Below are positions 25,789 to 37,627 of a stretch of DNA of 64,000 nt, piece by piece; position 1 is the first letter of the stretch; each line of letters begins with the position of its first letter. The position numbers and the translations under genes were made by a program. The DNA lies in the NCBI GenBank assembly GCA_025716815.1, contig JAIXMN010000011.1:496001-560000 (forward strand), read 5' to 3'. This stretch comes from Dichotomocladium elegans. Its lineage: Eukaryota > Mucoromycota > Mucoromycetes > Mucorales > Lichtheimiaceae. The notes beneath the pieces were generated by a model, which saw only the letters and a list, made by a program, of their open reading frames with translations, made no database searches and was not told where the DNA came from.

Positions 25789-28700
25789 TCATCCGCAGTC
25801 TGCCCCGCTATCTAGCGATACTACGGATGTCTCGCACGCAATAGGGTTATCTAACCCATGCTGTTGTTGCTGGCCGTCCTGTTTGCTGAGACGATCTTGT
25901 TCTATCCGAAATTCAACAAAGGATCGAAGGCCGCCCAAGGCACCCTCGTAGAACGTATGTGCTTCACACAGCGGCCGGATCCATTTGGACAGCTGGGACA
26001 CGTTGCGCGCTTGCGTGAACCTAGACTCGAGTAAAATGACAGCACCTAAATTTTGCTTGCCTTTTAGCAAATACTCGTTATTCTGAAACACAAAACGAGG
26101 AGGCATACCCCAGTCCTTGCGAACAGGCAAAAATAACAATGAGATCAAGGGCCATAATATAATATACGAAATCTTACCTTTCGGTGACGGATACACCTTC
26201 CTAATGCTTGGTTGATAGCTAAACAAAATTGTTAATAACAAAACTAGGCGGCTGAACTCCAAGATGCCATTTTGCCTAGCTAACAAAACACACACACACA
26301 CACACCTCGATATGCTTGTGTGTTGTACCTAAGCTATCATGTAAGCAAATAATAATAATAGAGTATGAGTTCCCACTCATAAATACCATTCCGAGCTATC
26401 CATGACTTGATCTCCACGTTTGTGCCGGGTATCGTTGTACGCTCGTTTAAGCTCAATGGTGACTTCCTTGCTAAAAAAGAAACGGATGCGAGGTTAGGAT
26501 AGCTTGCATCATGAGCGAGAGGATGGATGCTCACAAATTGGGATAGGGAATACCGAGAGCCACTACCGCTCGACAGTTATTGTCGGTGAAGTCAATGCCC
26601 TCACTCACTTTTCCACGATACACCTAATAACATAATCAGCCACCTTCCTACTAACACGCATTATCCCAACGTTCTGTAAATCCCATACTGCAAAGAGGAG
26701 CGCGCCATTCATGCTGTCTTGTGGCATCGCCTGCTTTTGCTCTGCTAGACTGATACAGCTGTAAAACTCCTCCAAGGAGCGCTCGAATAATTTCTTGCTG
26801 CCGCTACCCGGGGGCTCTAAGCAAAAGAAAGTAGAGATGTATATCAGGTTCAAACCATGTTCATTCTCCACGGCAGCATACAGATACTCACCGCAGATTA
26901 TTTTTTTTCGTTCTGCCATACGATCGTACAACCCCGTTTGCTGTTTTTCGTACCACCATCAGATCCCATCTCTTCCTTTTCGCAAAGGTATCATACCACC
27001 ACCCTTACCTTCCACCGATCGATCAACTTATCCATTGTAGAATAGGATGGTACAAAGCACAAGACACCGTATGGTACTGTCTCCACTATATCACAAATTG
27101 CCTGCCCGACAGAATCTTGATAGGAAAATTTCGAAGTATGCTCCCACGTTCCATAAAGACGGACATTGCCCGGGCTATGGATAGCAAAATAAGACAAACG
27201 GGAAATGCCCATGCACCACATCATCTCTTTCTTTTTACCCTTGGTCTATGGACCCAATCCACACCTGGGATTTATCAATGACGTGGTTTGCTTCGAGGCG
27301 TATTGGGCTATTTTCAAAAAGTAAGCAAAACAAAAAAATAAGACTAAGCGATGAAGTCGGCAATTTCAGGGCGGATACTTACAACTCTGTCTGTAACTCG
27401 GACGCAAATGTGTTGAGCTAAAAGGTCGGGGAGAGGGGAAAATGGGTTGAAAGACAGTTTTCGAGAATACATGGATAATTATGTGTGTACGTACGGGCGA
27501 CAGCGTGCCGCTTGTTAGGATGACAGAGTGTGCTTTCGTAGAAATCTCATTGAAAACAACCCCTGGGTTGAGACACCTAAAGTCATGGCGCATCCCCATT
27601 CTTAGCACATACAACACAATGCATGCCAAACTTAGTGTATGAACTACTTACCAGAATGCTAGCTTGTTGATCCATATTGATCCTATGCTATGCCGTTAAA
27701 CCATTTCGCCCTTTGTGTATCTGCATGTATGTATATACCAAGCTTGCTCGATTTAGTCCGATTCACTTGCCGAATTAGCGCCAAGTTGTAGTCTTCCTCG
27801 AACTTGCACCCTTCCTTGTAAAGATACCCGAACACCATAAAGATTCCTTAAAAAAATATCACTTTGGTCATCGTTTGTACTTCATAGAGCCATGATCTAT
27901 TTACCTTCGAGGATCCTTTGGGTCTTTTTGCTTAAACATTTTCGATAGCGTTTACGCGCCGTATCTTCTTCGCGCTTCGCCCCCTCCTCCTCCTTCTCCG
28001 AATCTTCGCTTGCCTCTGCTTTGTCTCGTCTGGATTTGCTTTCTTTGGAATCGCATTCCTCAGCATGTGTTTCTACCTTATCAAAGGCGGCTCGAAGCAC
28101 ATGGTTGTGCATATCGCGTCCCATATTTTTGTCGTCGAGTACCTGCATCATCTCTTTGCCCGACCATCTATGCAAACAGAGACAGGGTCCGTGAACTCGT
28201 GAAGACACACATACATATCCTTACACAGAACGTACATACTAATATGCTCTTCGTAGCTATCTCGGCTCAATTTTGTGCCATACGGATTGGCGACGAGCTC
28301 TTGAAAACCAGAAATCATCTTATGGAAAAGACGAGTTAAATAAACCAAATTGCATGGTGCATGTCCCATCCGACTTACAGACAGCAGGTTCATGTGGGCC
28401 TCAAAAAGATCGGTTCTTGCAATAATTTGAGGGTGTTTTAGCACCCCATTGAGTTCCTTGATGAGAATCTGAAACTCAACATCCGTCACTTCAAAGGAGG
28501 CTGCTGCACGCGCCGCATCCTCAATATTATGGGCTACACACAGATAGGATTGGGTATTTTGGCAGATGGAATAAGGAACACAGGGGATTGGGACTAACCT
28601 TCGTCAAGAATGACAATGTTATTTTCGAGGTTAATGTCCATCGACTTTCGAACAGCTTATAATCAAGGCTCTCAATGAGTCTGGCTGAACAAAAGCGGGG

Positions 28701-30515
28701 AAGATTGGTGCCCTTTGATTTACCTGGCTCCAAGAGATAATTGTAGGGACAGAAGATAATGTCAGCAAGCTGTGCCATACCTCTGGACGCGAAGTATGGG
28801 CATCCTAGCAGCACACATCTGCATTTTAATGACAGCGTTCAACCGACCTTGCCAACAAGAGAAATATACCTCCCACTTCTTTGCCTATCATCGTCAAGTC
28901 TTCAATATCCCATATTTCATTCGCTCCTCCGGGGCGCAGTCGGTGGTCGGCAATGAGCTTTTTTGTCCTGTGATAAAAGCCGCATCTACCTGCATCCACC
29001 AGTAAAGAACTAGAGCAGAAGTGAATTAGAAAAATACACGAGTGGCCCCCGCTTCCAGGGCACATTACCATTCTTCACTCTTGTCCATGGCTTTCAGGAC
29101 TGACTTTTTAACTTTATTGGCAGATTAAGCTTCCAGTGTCTTTTTTTTTTTCAAGAAAAAAAAAAGGAAAATTAAAAAAGAAATAGGACCTACTGCAATA
29201 TTGTTCTCGACTGCCGAGGACGGACATTGCTGCAGTGGCAAGGCAAGCTCGTTAATTCTACTACTACTACGAGAGATTTAACACAGGCGGGTCCAGAAGA
29301 CTTACTAGGACGATATGATGTGTTCCCTTTGAGTTCTCCTACCAGCTGCGAAAGCTGTCGGTGACTGGAAAGTAGTATATTTTCATGCGTTAAATAGGTG
29401 TTGGGGGGGGGTTTATATCCCCTTGGATTTAACAGCACTCACGTCCGACTGCCCACGTAAATCTTTGGTATCCTGGTCGACTGATTCGTCTTCTCCATCT
29501 CAGCATAGAGTGAATTCAGCTCCTCGTCACTGTCATCCTCCTCTATCTTCGTGGTTGGAATCTTCTGTTGCTGTTGTTGGAGCACGCGCGGTATCTTCGT
29601 GGGTCGGAAATCGTCATCCTCATCCTCGCTGATAGTCAGGTCGATCACGCGTTTTGTCGATGCCAACGTATCTTGCTTTTCGATGGCCACTGTCTGGTCA
29701 GCATCGCCGGTAAGGTCCACTGTTGTGGTAAACGTCTTGCGTTCCACGACGGCCTCCACTTCTTTTTTTATCTCCTCATTCCTTTTTTGAACTTGCTCAT
29801 TCTGCCTTCGCTTTTCATGCTCTCGCCAAGCTAGACATGGGCGCGTCTTTGTCAGTAAATGGAATGTTTTCCGTTTCCTTGCTTGCTTTACCCAGGGCCG
29901 CGCATAGAATAGCAAGTGATTTTCCCGAACCTAATCGTGCGAGTGTTATTTAGGAGACACACACACACAGAGAGAAAGAGACCAAATAAAAAGAAAAAGG
30001 TTCGTGCCTGTCGGACTCTCCAAAAGCGCATTCTGTTTAGACTTGAGCGCTTGCACGATCTACCGAATAGTATGGGGGGTGGTGTTCTAGAAAAGCAAAG
30101 ACAACGTTTCTGTTCGGCAGGAGCAGTGCAAATTACCTTGTACATCATTTGAATTTGAGCAGGATCTGTCAAACGGTCCAAGATTAGCTTTTGGTGCAAT
30201 CCGTTCTACAAGGCCCAAGGAGCGTAGATGCTTACAAGGCTGGAAAGGAAATTCCACCATGACACCTGCCATTGGAATTCTTTTCATCGGCCCCTCAAGA
30301 GTTTTCTTTGCAGGTCTTGTCATTCGGGTATGTTGGCCATTGCTAAATGGCAATGACGTCTGGAAGAAATCTTTAGCAGTGGCAGTCGCAGCTGCTTGAT
30401 CTGCAGCACGTTTCTGACGAAAAGAATCAGTTTGCGTGCTGGTGTTGGCGGAAATCGCACTGGCTTGCACACGATGATTATCTTCTTCCGAAACGCAGAC
30501 TTTTCTATTGCCCAT
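25789..30515 (-). CDS. FANCJ/BRIP1-like Fe-S DNA helicase (XPD family)
   Basis: About 20 exons, stop at 25789-25791, proposed ATG at 30515. The first exons are 30515-30236, 30165-30137, 30059-30008, 29930-29892 and 29830-29443. In order: Q-motif-like [17 protein letters not shown]; Walker A SPTGSGKSLA assembled across an intron; an acidic insert with VDLT and [23 protein letters not shown]; four Fe-S cysteines ([23 protein letters not shown]); [44 protein letters not shown]; and [24 protein letters not shown] and the YP.Q..MM start fit FANCJ rather than DDX11, RTEL1 or XPD. It is expected to be a 5'-3' helicase acting on replication forks, interstrand crosslinks and G4 DNA in the nucleus. The N-terminal start is the least certain point. 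SPT16 starts about 210 bp downstream on the same strand. Confidence 0.88.
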
Positions 30516-31376
30516 GAGATCAACTTTAACGAATGCGTTTGTGTGTGCGAGGCTGACGGGACGAGGGGCCGGAAAGAAAGAAAAATAAAAAAAATCGTAT
30601 CCGCAGGATACCCAGCGAACGCTGCGCACAGACCATCTAGGCGACGTTTATGGGACAGGAGAACAAAGCAAAGGGCTGCATCCCATTGGGATAGCTCCCA
30701 ATCGCCCTGCTTTGTTTGTTTATTCAATCCTAAAAGGAAAGAAAACAATGTCCCTGTAGCAGAATTGCGTGTGTATATAGGATAAGTCTCGCGGGCGTAC
30801 GTGTCCGATGGACATCGCCTTGAGATATTCCCCTGAAGGCCTCCCCGGTGCAGGATGGACCATTTCCTGCCTCTTCCAGCACAGTGTATATCATGCTTGT
30901 AATGAAAAACAAGACAACGATCGTTACTGCTTAAGAACATCTCTCGGGTCCGTCCACCTTGGCTGCATCTACTTCTAGTGTCTGGTTCTTTTAATCCAAT
31001 AAACAGAAACAGGTCATCCTTTCAAATGTGATATCTTGGGATGTCGACCCATTTTGTTCAAGTTCTAAAACTCTAAATTCAGAGGAGTCGGCGGTGGTCC
31101 TGAGACTCATGGACAGGAGCAATTCATCGTTGAGACGGATGCTACTTAGTCTGAATGCTTGAAAATATCCATATGGAGGGAACGAACGCCACAATTCCAC
31201 CTTTCATAAAAAGAATGTCAGGGTTAGGATACGTCTGTCATCCCAGTCATTCAATGTATTATCTTTTCGATGAGCCATTCGAAAGATACAAGACGATTGT
31301 TGAGAATCACTCATGACTGATCGTTTCTTTCATGAAAAATCTAGAAGATTATTCGTGATTCCCCCCTCCTTATCCA

Positions 31377-34300
31377 AGCAATGTTCTCACGGAATGTGTG
31401 GAAGCTCTCGGACATAGTGTTGGCATCAACAATCGGGTCATGAGCATGGTCCACGGCGGTATTACTGTAGAGTAAGCGTATCGAACTGAAACGCGAGACT
31501 TTAAATCTTGACTAAAAGAAAAAACGGGTATCTTCAATATGCTTTTTCGACTGATTTGTTTCACTCGATATCTCGGGGCAGTTGAACATAGCCTAGCTTT
31601 AGTAGTGGAGCTATTGGGTCCTTTTTTTTGGCTTTGCTATTTAACCGGGCCCTTCGCGGGTGAAGTCGAAAGCCCTGCTAGTTTCGAATTTAGGTGGGGA
31701 CCTTTGGGTGTCATCGGGGGGTGGGAGGGGGCTTATCGTTCTCTTTTATTTACAGCGTCGAAAAGCGTGCAAAAGCACAACGCAAGGCTCTTTTGTACTC
31801 GACGCAGATTGGCTCGTAAAGTTGTGCGGTTCTCTTCCTCCTCTTGCCTTGCATTGCCTCCACCCATCACAACTGCGAGGCCCGCACAAACAACGACAAG
31901 GATGATTTTGTTTCTGACAATGATCTCTGGACAAAAGTTGGACGGGAAAGGGTCCTTCCCGTGTTTGTCTTCGGCATAACACCGTAGGAAGGGTGCTCGG
32001 TTTTATCCCAGTGAGAGAGTGAAAGCAAGCACCAGGAGATCTCGGGATGATTCGTAGATTTCTTTTAGACAAACTTCCGCCTGTCGCCTTGATGCCGCAA
32101 GGCTTGTTCCCCGGGTCGCTGGAGACTCCGTCCCTTGCTCTCCACGCCGATGTTAGGAAGGATCTCCTCCGTAATCAGAAGTTCTTTCATGCATCGGCGA
32201 CGGCGCTTACTACCTCTCTGATGGACCAGCATGCGCCGAGTTTGGTAAAATTTCAGGCTGTAGCTGTTTGATGCGAATATTGCCAACATGAATAGCTTTT
32301 AAAACAGATCCCCGTGCCCATCAACCAGGCCTTGAATGGGACGATCCCGGCGTTCGCCTAAGATCCTAATGCTGGTCGAGGACCATATACAGTACCCCGA
32401 GTAGGCACGTGCTGATCAGCGACAACATTTGTCCAGCTCGCCAGTATGAACTATATTATCTGATTTTATATCCTTCAGGTCCTAAAATGTTTTTTGGCAG
32501 CCCTATCAACCATCGTCAGATTCGAGGGTTCTTTGGTGATTAATCAATTTTTTCTTGTCTAGCATAAAACCCAGAAAACAAGAAATAACACAAATCATGT
32601 CCACCTGAACATCAATCTGCCGAGAAAAAGCTTGGGTGAGTCCGGATAGCTGAAGAACATATAAGACCTCTTCCGGTTCGACGGGATATGCGCGGATGCA
32701 AAGCAGCGTCCAGCGCAAGTTTCTGATGAAGGCTGCGTCTCGGAATTTCGACAGCCTCAACACTGTCGCTGATTTCGAGAGTTTCGTGGTTTGTGTCAGC
32801 CCGTTGAATGGCAAAGAGATCACCTCCTCGGTGCAACAAAATAAGTCAGGCCCGGTATTAGGACAAGAAATTACATATATATATATATATATATATTTAA
32901 TCAAGCTACTGCACACAGAGTTGAGCTTGAAATTCTGGGAACAACTTTGCGGTACCAACATCTGAGGGGGGAATTCGAGATGCTACTGTATAGCTTACCG
33001 TCCAGGCTCGGGTACTTCTTGAAATTTCAAGCATAGCCCAAACACTTACAGATTCTTTTCATACCGGTAAGCCAGTTCATGAAGCTGATGCTAATCAACG
33101 GAAATGCTGCTGTAGCGGAGACGGCAGACCAGGAAAATCCCAGCAACCGAGAGCAGAAGAGACGGCGGTTAGTTGTATCTCTTGAAATTCTGATATTCTA
33201 CAATGGTATTCACATGCCTTTATCAAGGTCCTGCGAAACAGGAAGCCCGTGACACACAGGATGAAATCCTTGCTCTGCTACGCAAGTGCTTGATATGGTC
33301 AGTGTTTACAATGGCGTTAAAAAGTGACTCTATAGGGACTGCTGTACCTGCAGCATCGTCTGTACTTTAGGAGAAGCTATGAGATGGCCCCTGTGGGTTT
33401 ACACGGCTTGAGAACTTTATATGCTTGAAGGAGGGAACTCTATCCATCAAGCCCAGTACAGAATAAACGGGACTTCCTCCGAAAAAGGCCAAGTATATGT
33501 TGCTTGAACGCATATTCTCTTGTTGACATACCTTTATTGAAAGCCATAGTAATTTTCAACAATATAATCTTTTAAAGCGCGATTATCGAGGAGCCGGTCT
33601 TTGTGCAAACTTGTTAAAAATAAGCGTTCACTAATAAATGTCAATAGGAGCATAGAATCAGATGAATATCGTCAATGGACAAATGTTAAACGGCGGTCTG
33701 GCAGCCACGACCAGTCGGCTCCTTTCCTGGTAACGTATCTAGGTTTCATTTTATACTGGTCCTCGGCGCAACGGAATGTGCTCTCCACATCAACCTACTG
33801 GCTCAGTAGGGTCGTGCACTTTCAGAGAAATCTCCCAGTTCGAGGGCAGGGGTAATGGTACATAAACGCATGGATCCTATTAAAGTATGGCATGTGCTCT
33901 GCGTCACCTGGCTACTCCCAGAGGAACGTTTAGAAACCAATTGCGCTCATTGTGCGGCCCTAGACCCTGCTTGTCAACAAAGAGTATTTTGACTTAGATG
34001 GCTCCTTTCTCTGCTGCGCTGTAATGTCTCATTAGTTATCTCTGGACAAACACACACACACACATACTCCACACTCTCGCAATGTCAACAGCTCCGGAAG
34101 ATCACTGACTCGTCAGCTGGATCTACCTAGACGGTGCATCTGTCCCCGTTACCACTCTTTTATCGTCGTTTCAAGGTTACATTGTTTCCGGTGCAACCCC
34201 AACAGCAAGCTCATATCCCAAGCTGGCGTAGGATGACAGTCTCGGGGGGCGCTTGGGCCGTCTCGACAATGACGCACGTGGCAAGCCGTTTGGCCTCTCT

Positions 34301-34640
34301 GCCAGCCCAGCCCAGCCTATCCCACACCCCAGGCTCTTTCTTGCTGATCAGCATCCTGCTGAAGTTCTCGCTGTCTTATCTTCCATGAAATGTCCTCGTC
34401 TGCAGTATATACACACACCATCTGGGCCTCATGGTGTGGTAACTGGTGGGGATGGGGGGGGCGGGAGTAAGGGGGTCATGGGGTTGACTTAACTTTCCTT
34501 CCTCCTCCCCCCCTTTTTTTACAAAACGACTGTCTCCCCATGCGCGGCGCGGCGCCTACGGCTTCGTTTCCTTCGGGAACATGCCTTACTAGCTTCAATT
34601 GGCTAGGATATCAATTTGATTGGTGGGATTTGCCGTACGG
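31377..34640 (+). pseudogene. Scattered coding fragments, probably a decayed gene
   Basis: Separate plus-strand frames have amino-acid texture of real protein but are broken by stops and frame changes: NVLTECVEALGHSVG and MSMVHGGITVE near 31377-31474; FVSDNDLWTKVGRERVLPVF near 31893-31975; LLDKLPPVALMPQGLFPGSL to SLMDQHAPSLVKFQ at 32060-32258; IYLDGASVPVTTLLSSFQGY near 34120-34180, then a frame change and IPHPRLFLADQHPAEVLAVL near 34315-34380; and SFNWLGYQFDWWDLPYG near 34590-34640. GT-AG borders could rescue some joins but I could not link them into one open frame. The LWTKVG...LPVF segment faintly recalls a conserved eukaryotic family of unknown function; I cannot name it with confidence. 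It could alternatively be two relics or a gene with unusual introns. Confidence 0.3.
32875..32896. repeat. (AT)11 microsatellite
   Basis: Eleven AT units inside the fragment-bearing interval. Confidence 0.9.
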
Positions 34641-37627
34641 TTAGTCCGAAGATTGTCCCGGCCGGACAACCAGCCGAATTTGCTGCACTCGCCGTTCCGC
34701 TGGTCTTTGTGCGACGCGCCTACAGCATTGCTCACGCGCCACTGCGACCTACTAACAGAATGGGGGAATGACCAGCTCTCTCATCTTTTTCTTTTCTTGT
34801 TGACAAGGATGGCAGACATGACTTCATTTAGAAAGCTTATTAGATGATTGTTATGTATGGGACACCAAAGTCCTTCTCTCATCCCTTCCCAAAACACGCT
34901 CAGCAAATAAGAAGGAGGTCGTACGACCACGCATGTAGAATGCAACACAATCCGTTTGCGCACTTTTTTTTTTTTTTACCCCAAAGAGCTTTTCTTGCCT
35001 CAGGCATGCTGCAAGGGAAGAAAAAAAAAAGGCCACCTGTTTTTCCGATGCATAGGTATCCTTTTAGCCGCAGATAGTGAAAGTGAGCTGAGAGTCAGCG
35101 CTAGAGAAGGATCCCACATTTACTGTATATCGTACGAGATGAAAATGCATGTATGATGGCTCGATTGGAAGAATAACTTTTAACAGGTTTTTTTTTTCTT
35201 TTTAGCAAGTCGTACATTAGCTTTATGGCCGACTCTTTCCCAATCATGAAAGATTTTCATGTCGTGATCCATGCTCTGGTGCACACGAACACATGCGCTA
35301 GTATTGAAATGAATTAAAACGGGTTTAGCGCCATGACCGTGCCCCCTCGTACACGGGAGTAGTCTCAAGCGCATCGATAAAGCTATTCATAGGGAACGGG
35401 TTACACAATACGTGAGAGAGCCCCTCTTTTCGTGTCACGCTTCTGTATAGAAAGATCCTTTTTTCCCTAAAAAAGTCGCAACCACCTGATTCTTATTATG
35501 TTGAAAAAGGAAACAATAACCACCACCACCACCAACCCCCCAACTTCACGGGAACTGCAGTGAAGTAAATCGTATAGCAACGAAGGTTGCGTCAAGGAAG
35601 ATGTGCGGCCTGCTTTTGCTGGCGTTGCAGTATCCGAAGAAATGGAATATGGCTTTGTGTTCGGAATAGTTAATATCTGTACGTTCTAGACTAATCGAAG
35701 AGCGTAAACGAAATCAGCGTTCCACGGTATGTCAACACGTTAAAGCAACTACGTAACAAGACAAGAGGAACAAAAAAAGGTACTTCAGTTGCTGTCAGAG
35801 AAAACGCAAAAGTCGGTTTTTTGCTCTATAAAGGAGCCGGTATTGCATGCGTCGACACGGGTGCATATATTTGTAAGTATATATGGGTGTGCGACATTTC
35901 GCAGCTTTGTTTGGGACGACCAAAAAAAAAAAGACAGAGAGTCCTTCCCACAGCAGGTCACACGTATATCACTGCACTTAAGCGGTACACATAGGAATTC
36001 GTACTGCAGCTACGCTAACAGCATGTGGGAACGTAAAAAGAGGAAAAACGAGGGAGAGAAAGAAAATGAAAAGCAAAAGTGGAGCAGGAAGGGGAGAGTT
36101 TGGCATTGAAAGGGACGAAAGCCACGTGGTAAAGGTGAACAGGGCAGCAGAATTGACAAGCAACGTGCTCATTCCACCTTCCCGCTCATCCCCAAGGCCG
36201 CCCGCCAACTTCCCCGCACATATGCAGTATATGCTTTTTTTTTTCTCTCTTCTTGCTTGATTGGAACCTTTCCTTTTAGACTATTACGCGTTATAGAAAT
36301 AATTGACCAAAAATGAATGCCATCCGAGAAATGGGGAAAAGGTTAAGTCCCTTGTGATTGTTGACCTTTTGTTACAGTTAAATGGAATGCGTAATGTGGG
36401 GATCGTCCGTTAGGCTTCGTGTTTTGAATTCTTTTTGTAAGGGAGCACCGGATATTTGTGCTACTGTGTCACACACAAGCCTAACCTTAACCCGCAATGT
36501 GTTATTTGTCCTGCAACATACTTCCAGGGGGGTAAAAGGAATGCCAGCATAAGTGAAGGGCTGCAAACCAACAAAAATATCAGCAACAGCAGCATCCGTT
36601 GCAGCAGTTATAATAGTAACAGTGTAAAGCAGGGGCGGTAAGATCAGAAAATGTGCGCATAATAAAATGATTTGTAATAGAATTGCTCACTACATTGAAC
36701 GGAAGGGAAGAGGAGAAAAAGGCACGCACAGAGAAGATAGGAACGACGGAGTTTCGTTGCTGAGTCCCTGTTGTTGGGGATCAACGAATGGATCCAACGT
36801 TGTAACAAAAAAGGGCACTGGATTTCAAAGTGAGGTGATATATTAATATGTACGCTTGGGAGCGGAGGAGCGGAAAAGCGATAGAGCAAACCAAAGATCG
36901 GGCCGGGAAAAAACAATAACAGTGCTTTTTTATAGGACGATGGACCGAGAATCCAAAAGTGACTGAGAATTTCAAGTGGAGGAGAGAAGGAAAAAAAGGG
37001 GGGTTTGTGTTGGAGGAGAAACAGGCTTGGTTCGGGCTGGGCCGTCCCGCCTTATCCCGCTACAAGGGTAGGAAAGGGGGCCAAAGACAATGAGAGAGTC
37101 CCCTGCTTGCGAATGCTGACTGATGCGAGCGTGGTTGCTTTACGATCAGGATTGGATTCCTTTGTGTGGTTGCTGTTACTTGGATGTTCTGCCACGTGGG
37201 AACCATGTTTCTCTTTGGTACTCGAGCGCCTTTTTTCTGTCATCCACTCGTTTCTCTTTTTGTATCACCTAGACTATCCTGACCTTTACCCTTGCACAAA
37301 AAAAGAAACGCCCTTCCCACTCTTTCTCTTTTTCTTTCTCTCTCTTTCTCTCTCTCTTCTTCCCTTTCCCCCTTTCCCTTCCTCTCTCCTTGAGTATCTC
37401 TTTCTCTCTCGATTTGCCTGCGCTCTTTGCAACAATTGCTGCCTCGCCACTAAGCGCTTTTCCATTCCCAAAAAAGAGACTATCTTCCGAAAAATTATCG
37501 CCTGACCTCATCTCCGCAACTCACTCACTGTTCTCCAAGATCACCGAATCCTGTGCGATTGCGTTGAATCCCCCTCCTCGCCCTCACCCCTCGGTCCCCA
37601 TAACAACGACTCTTTCTTTTCCTCGCC

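Larger units (their letters stand above)
30516..37627. other. 7-kb interval with protein-like fragments but no intact gene
   Basis: No complete gene could be built. Several short plus-strand stretches look like former coding sequence and are described in the next entry. Minus-strand 30991-31200 (SIRLNDELLLSMSLRTT within it) is also protein-like. An (AT)11 run lies at 32875-32896. From 34.7 to 36.9 kb I see nothing supportable. The end (37310-37410) is a strong C/T tract upstream of the phosphodiesterase gene. Confidence 0.45.
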
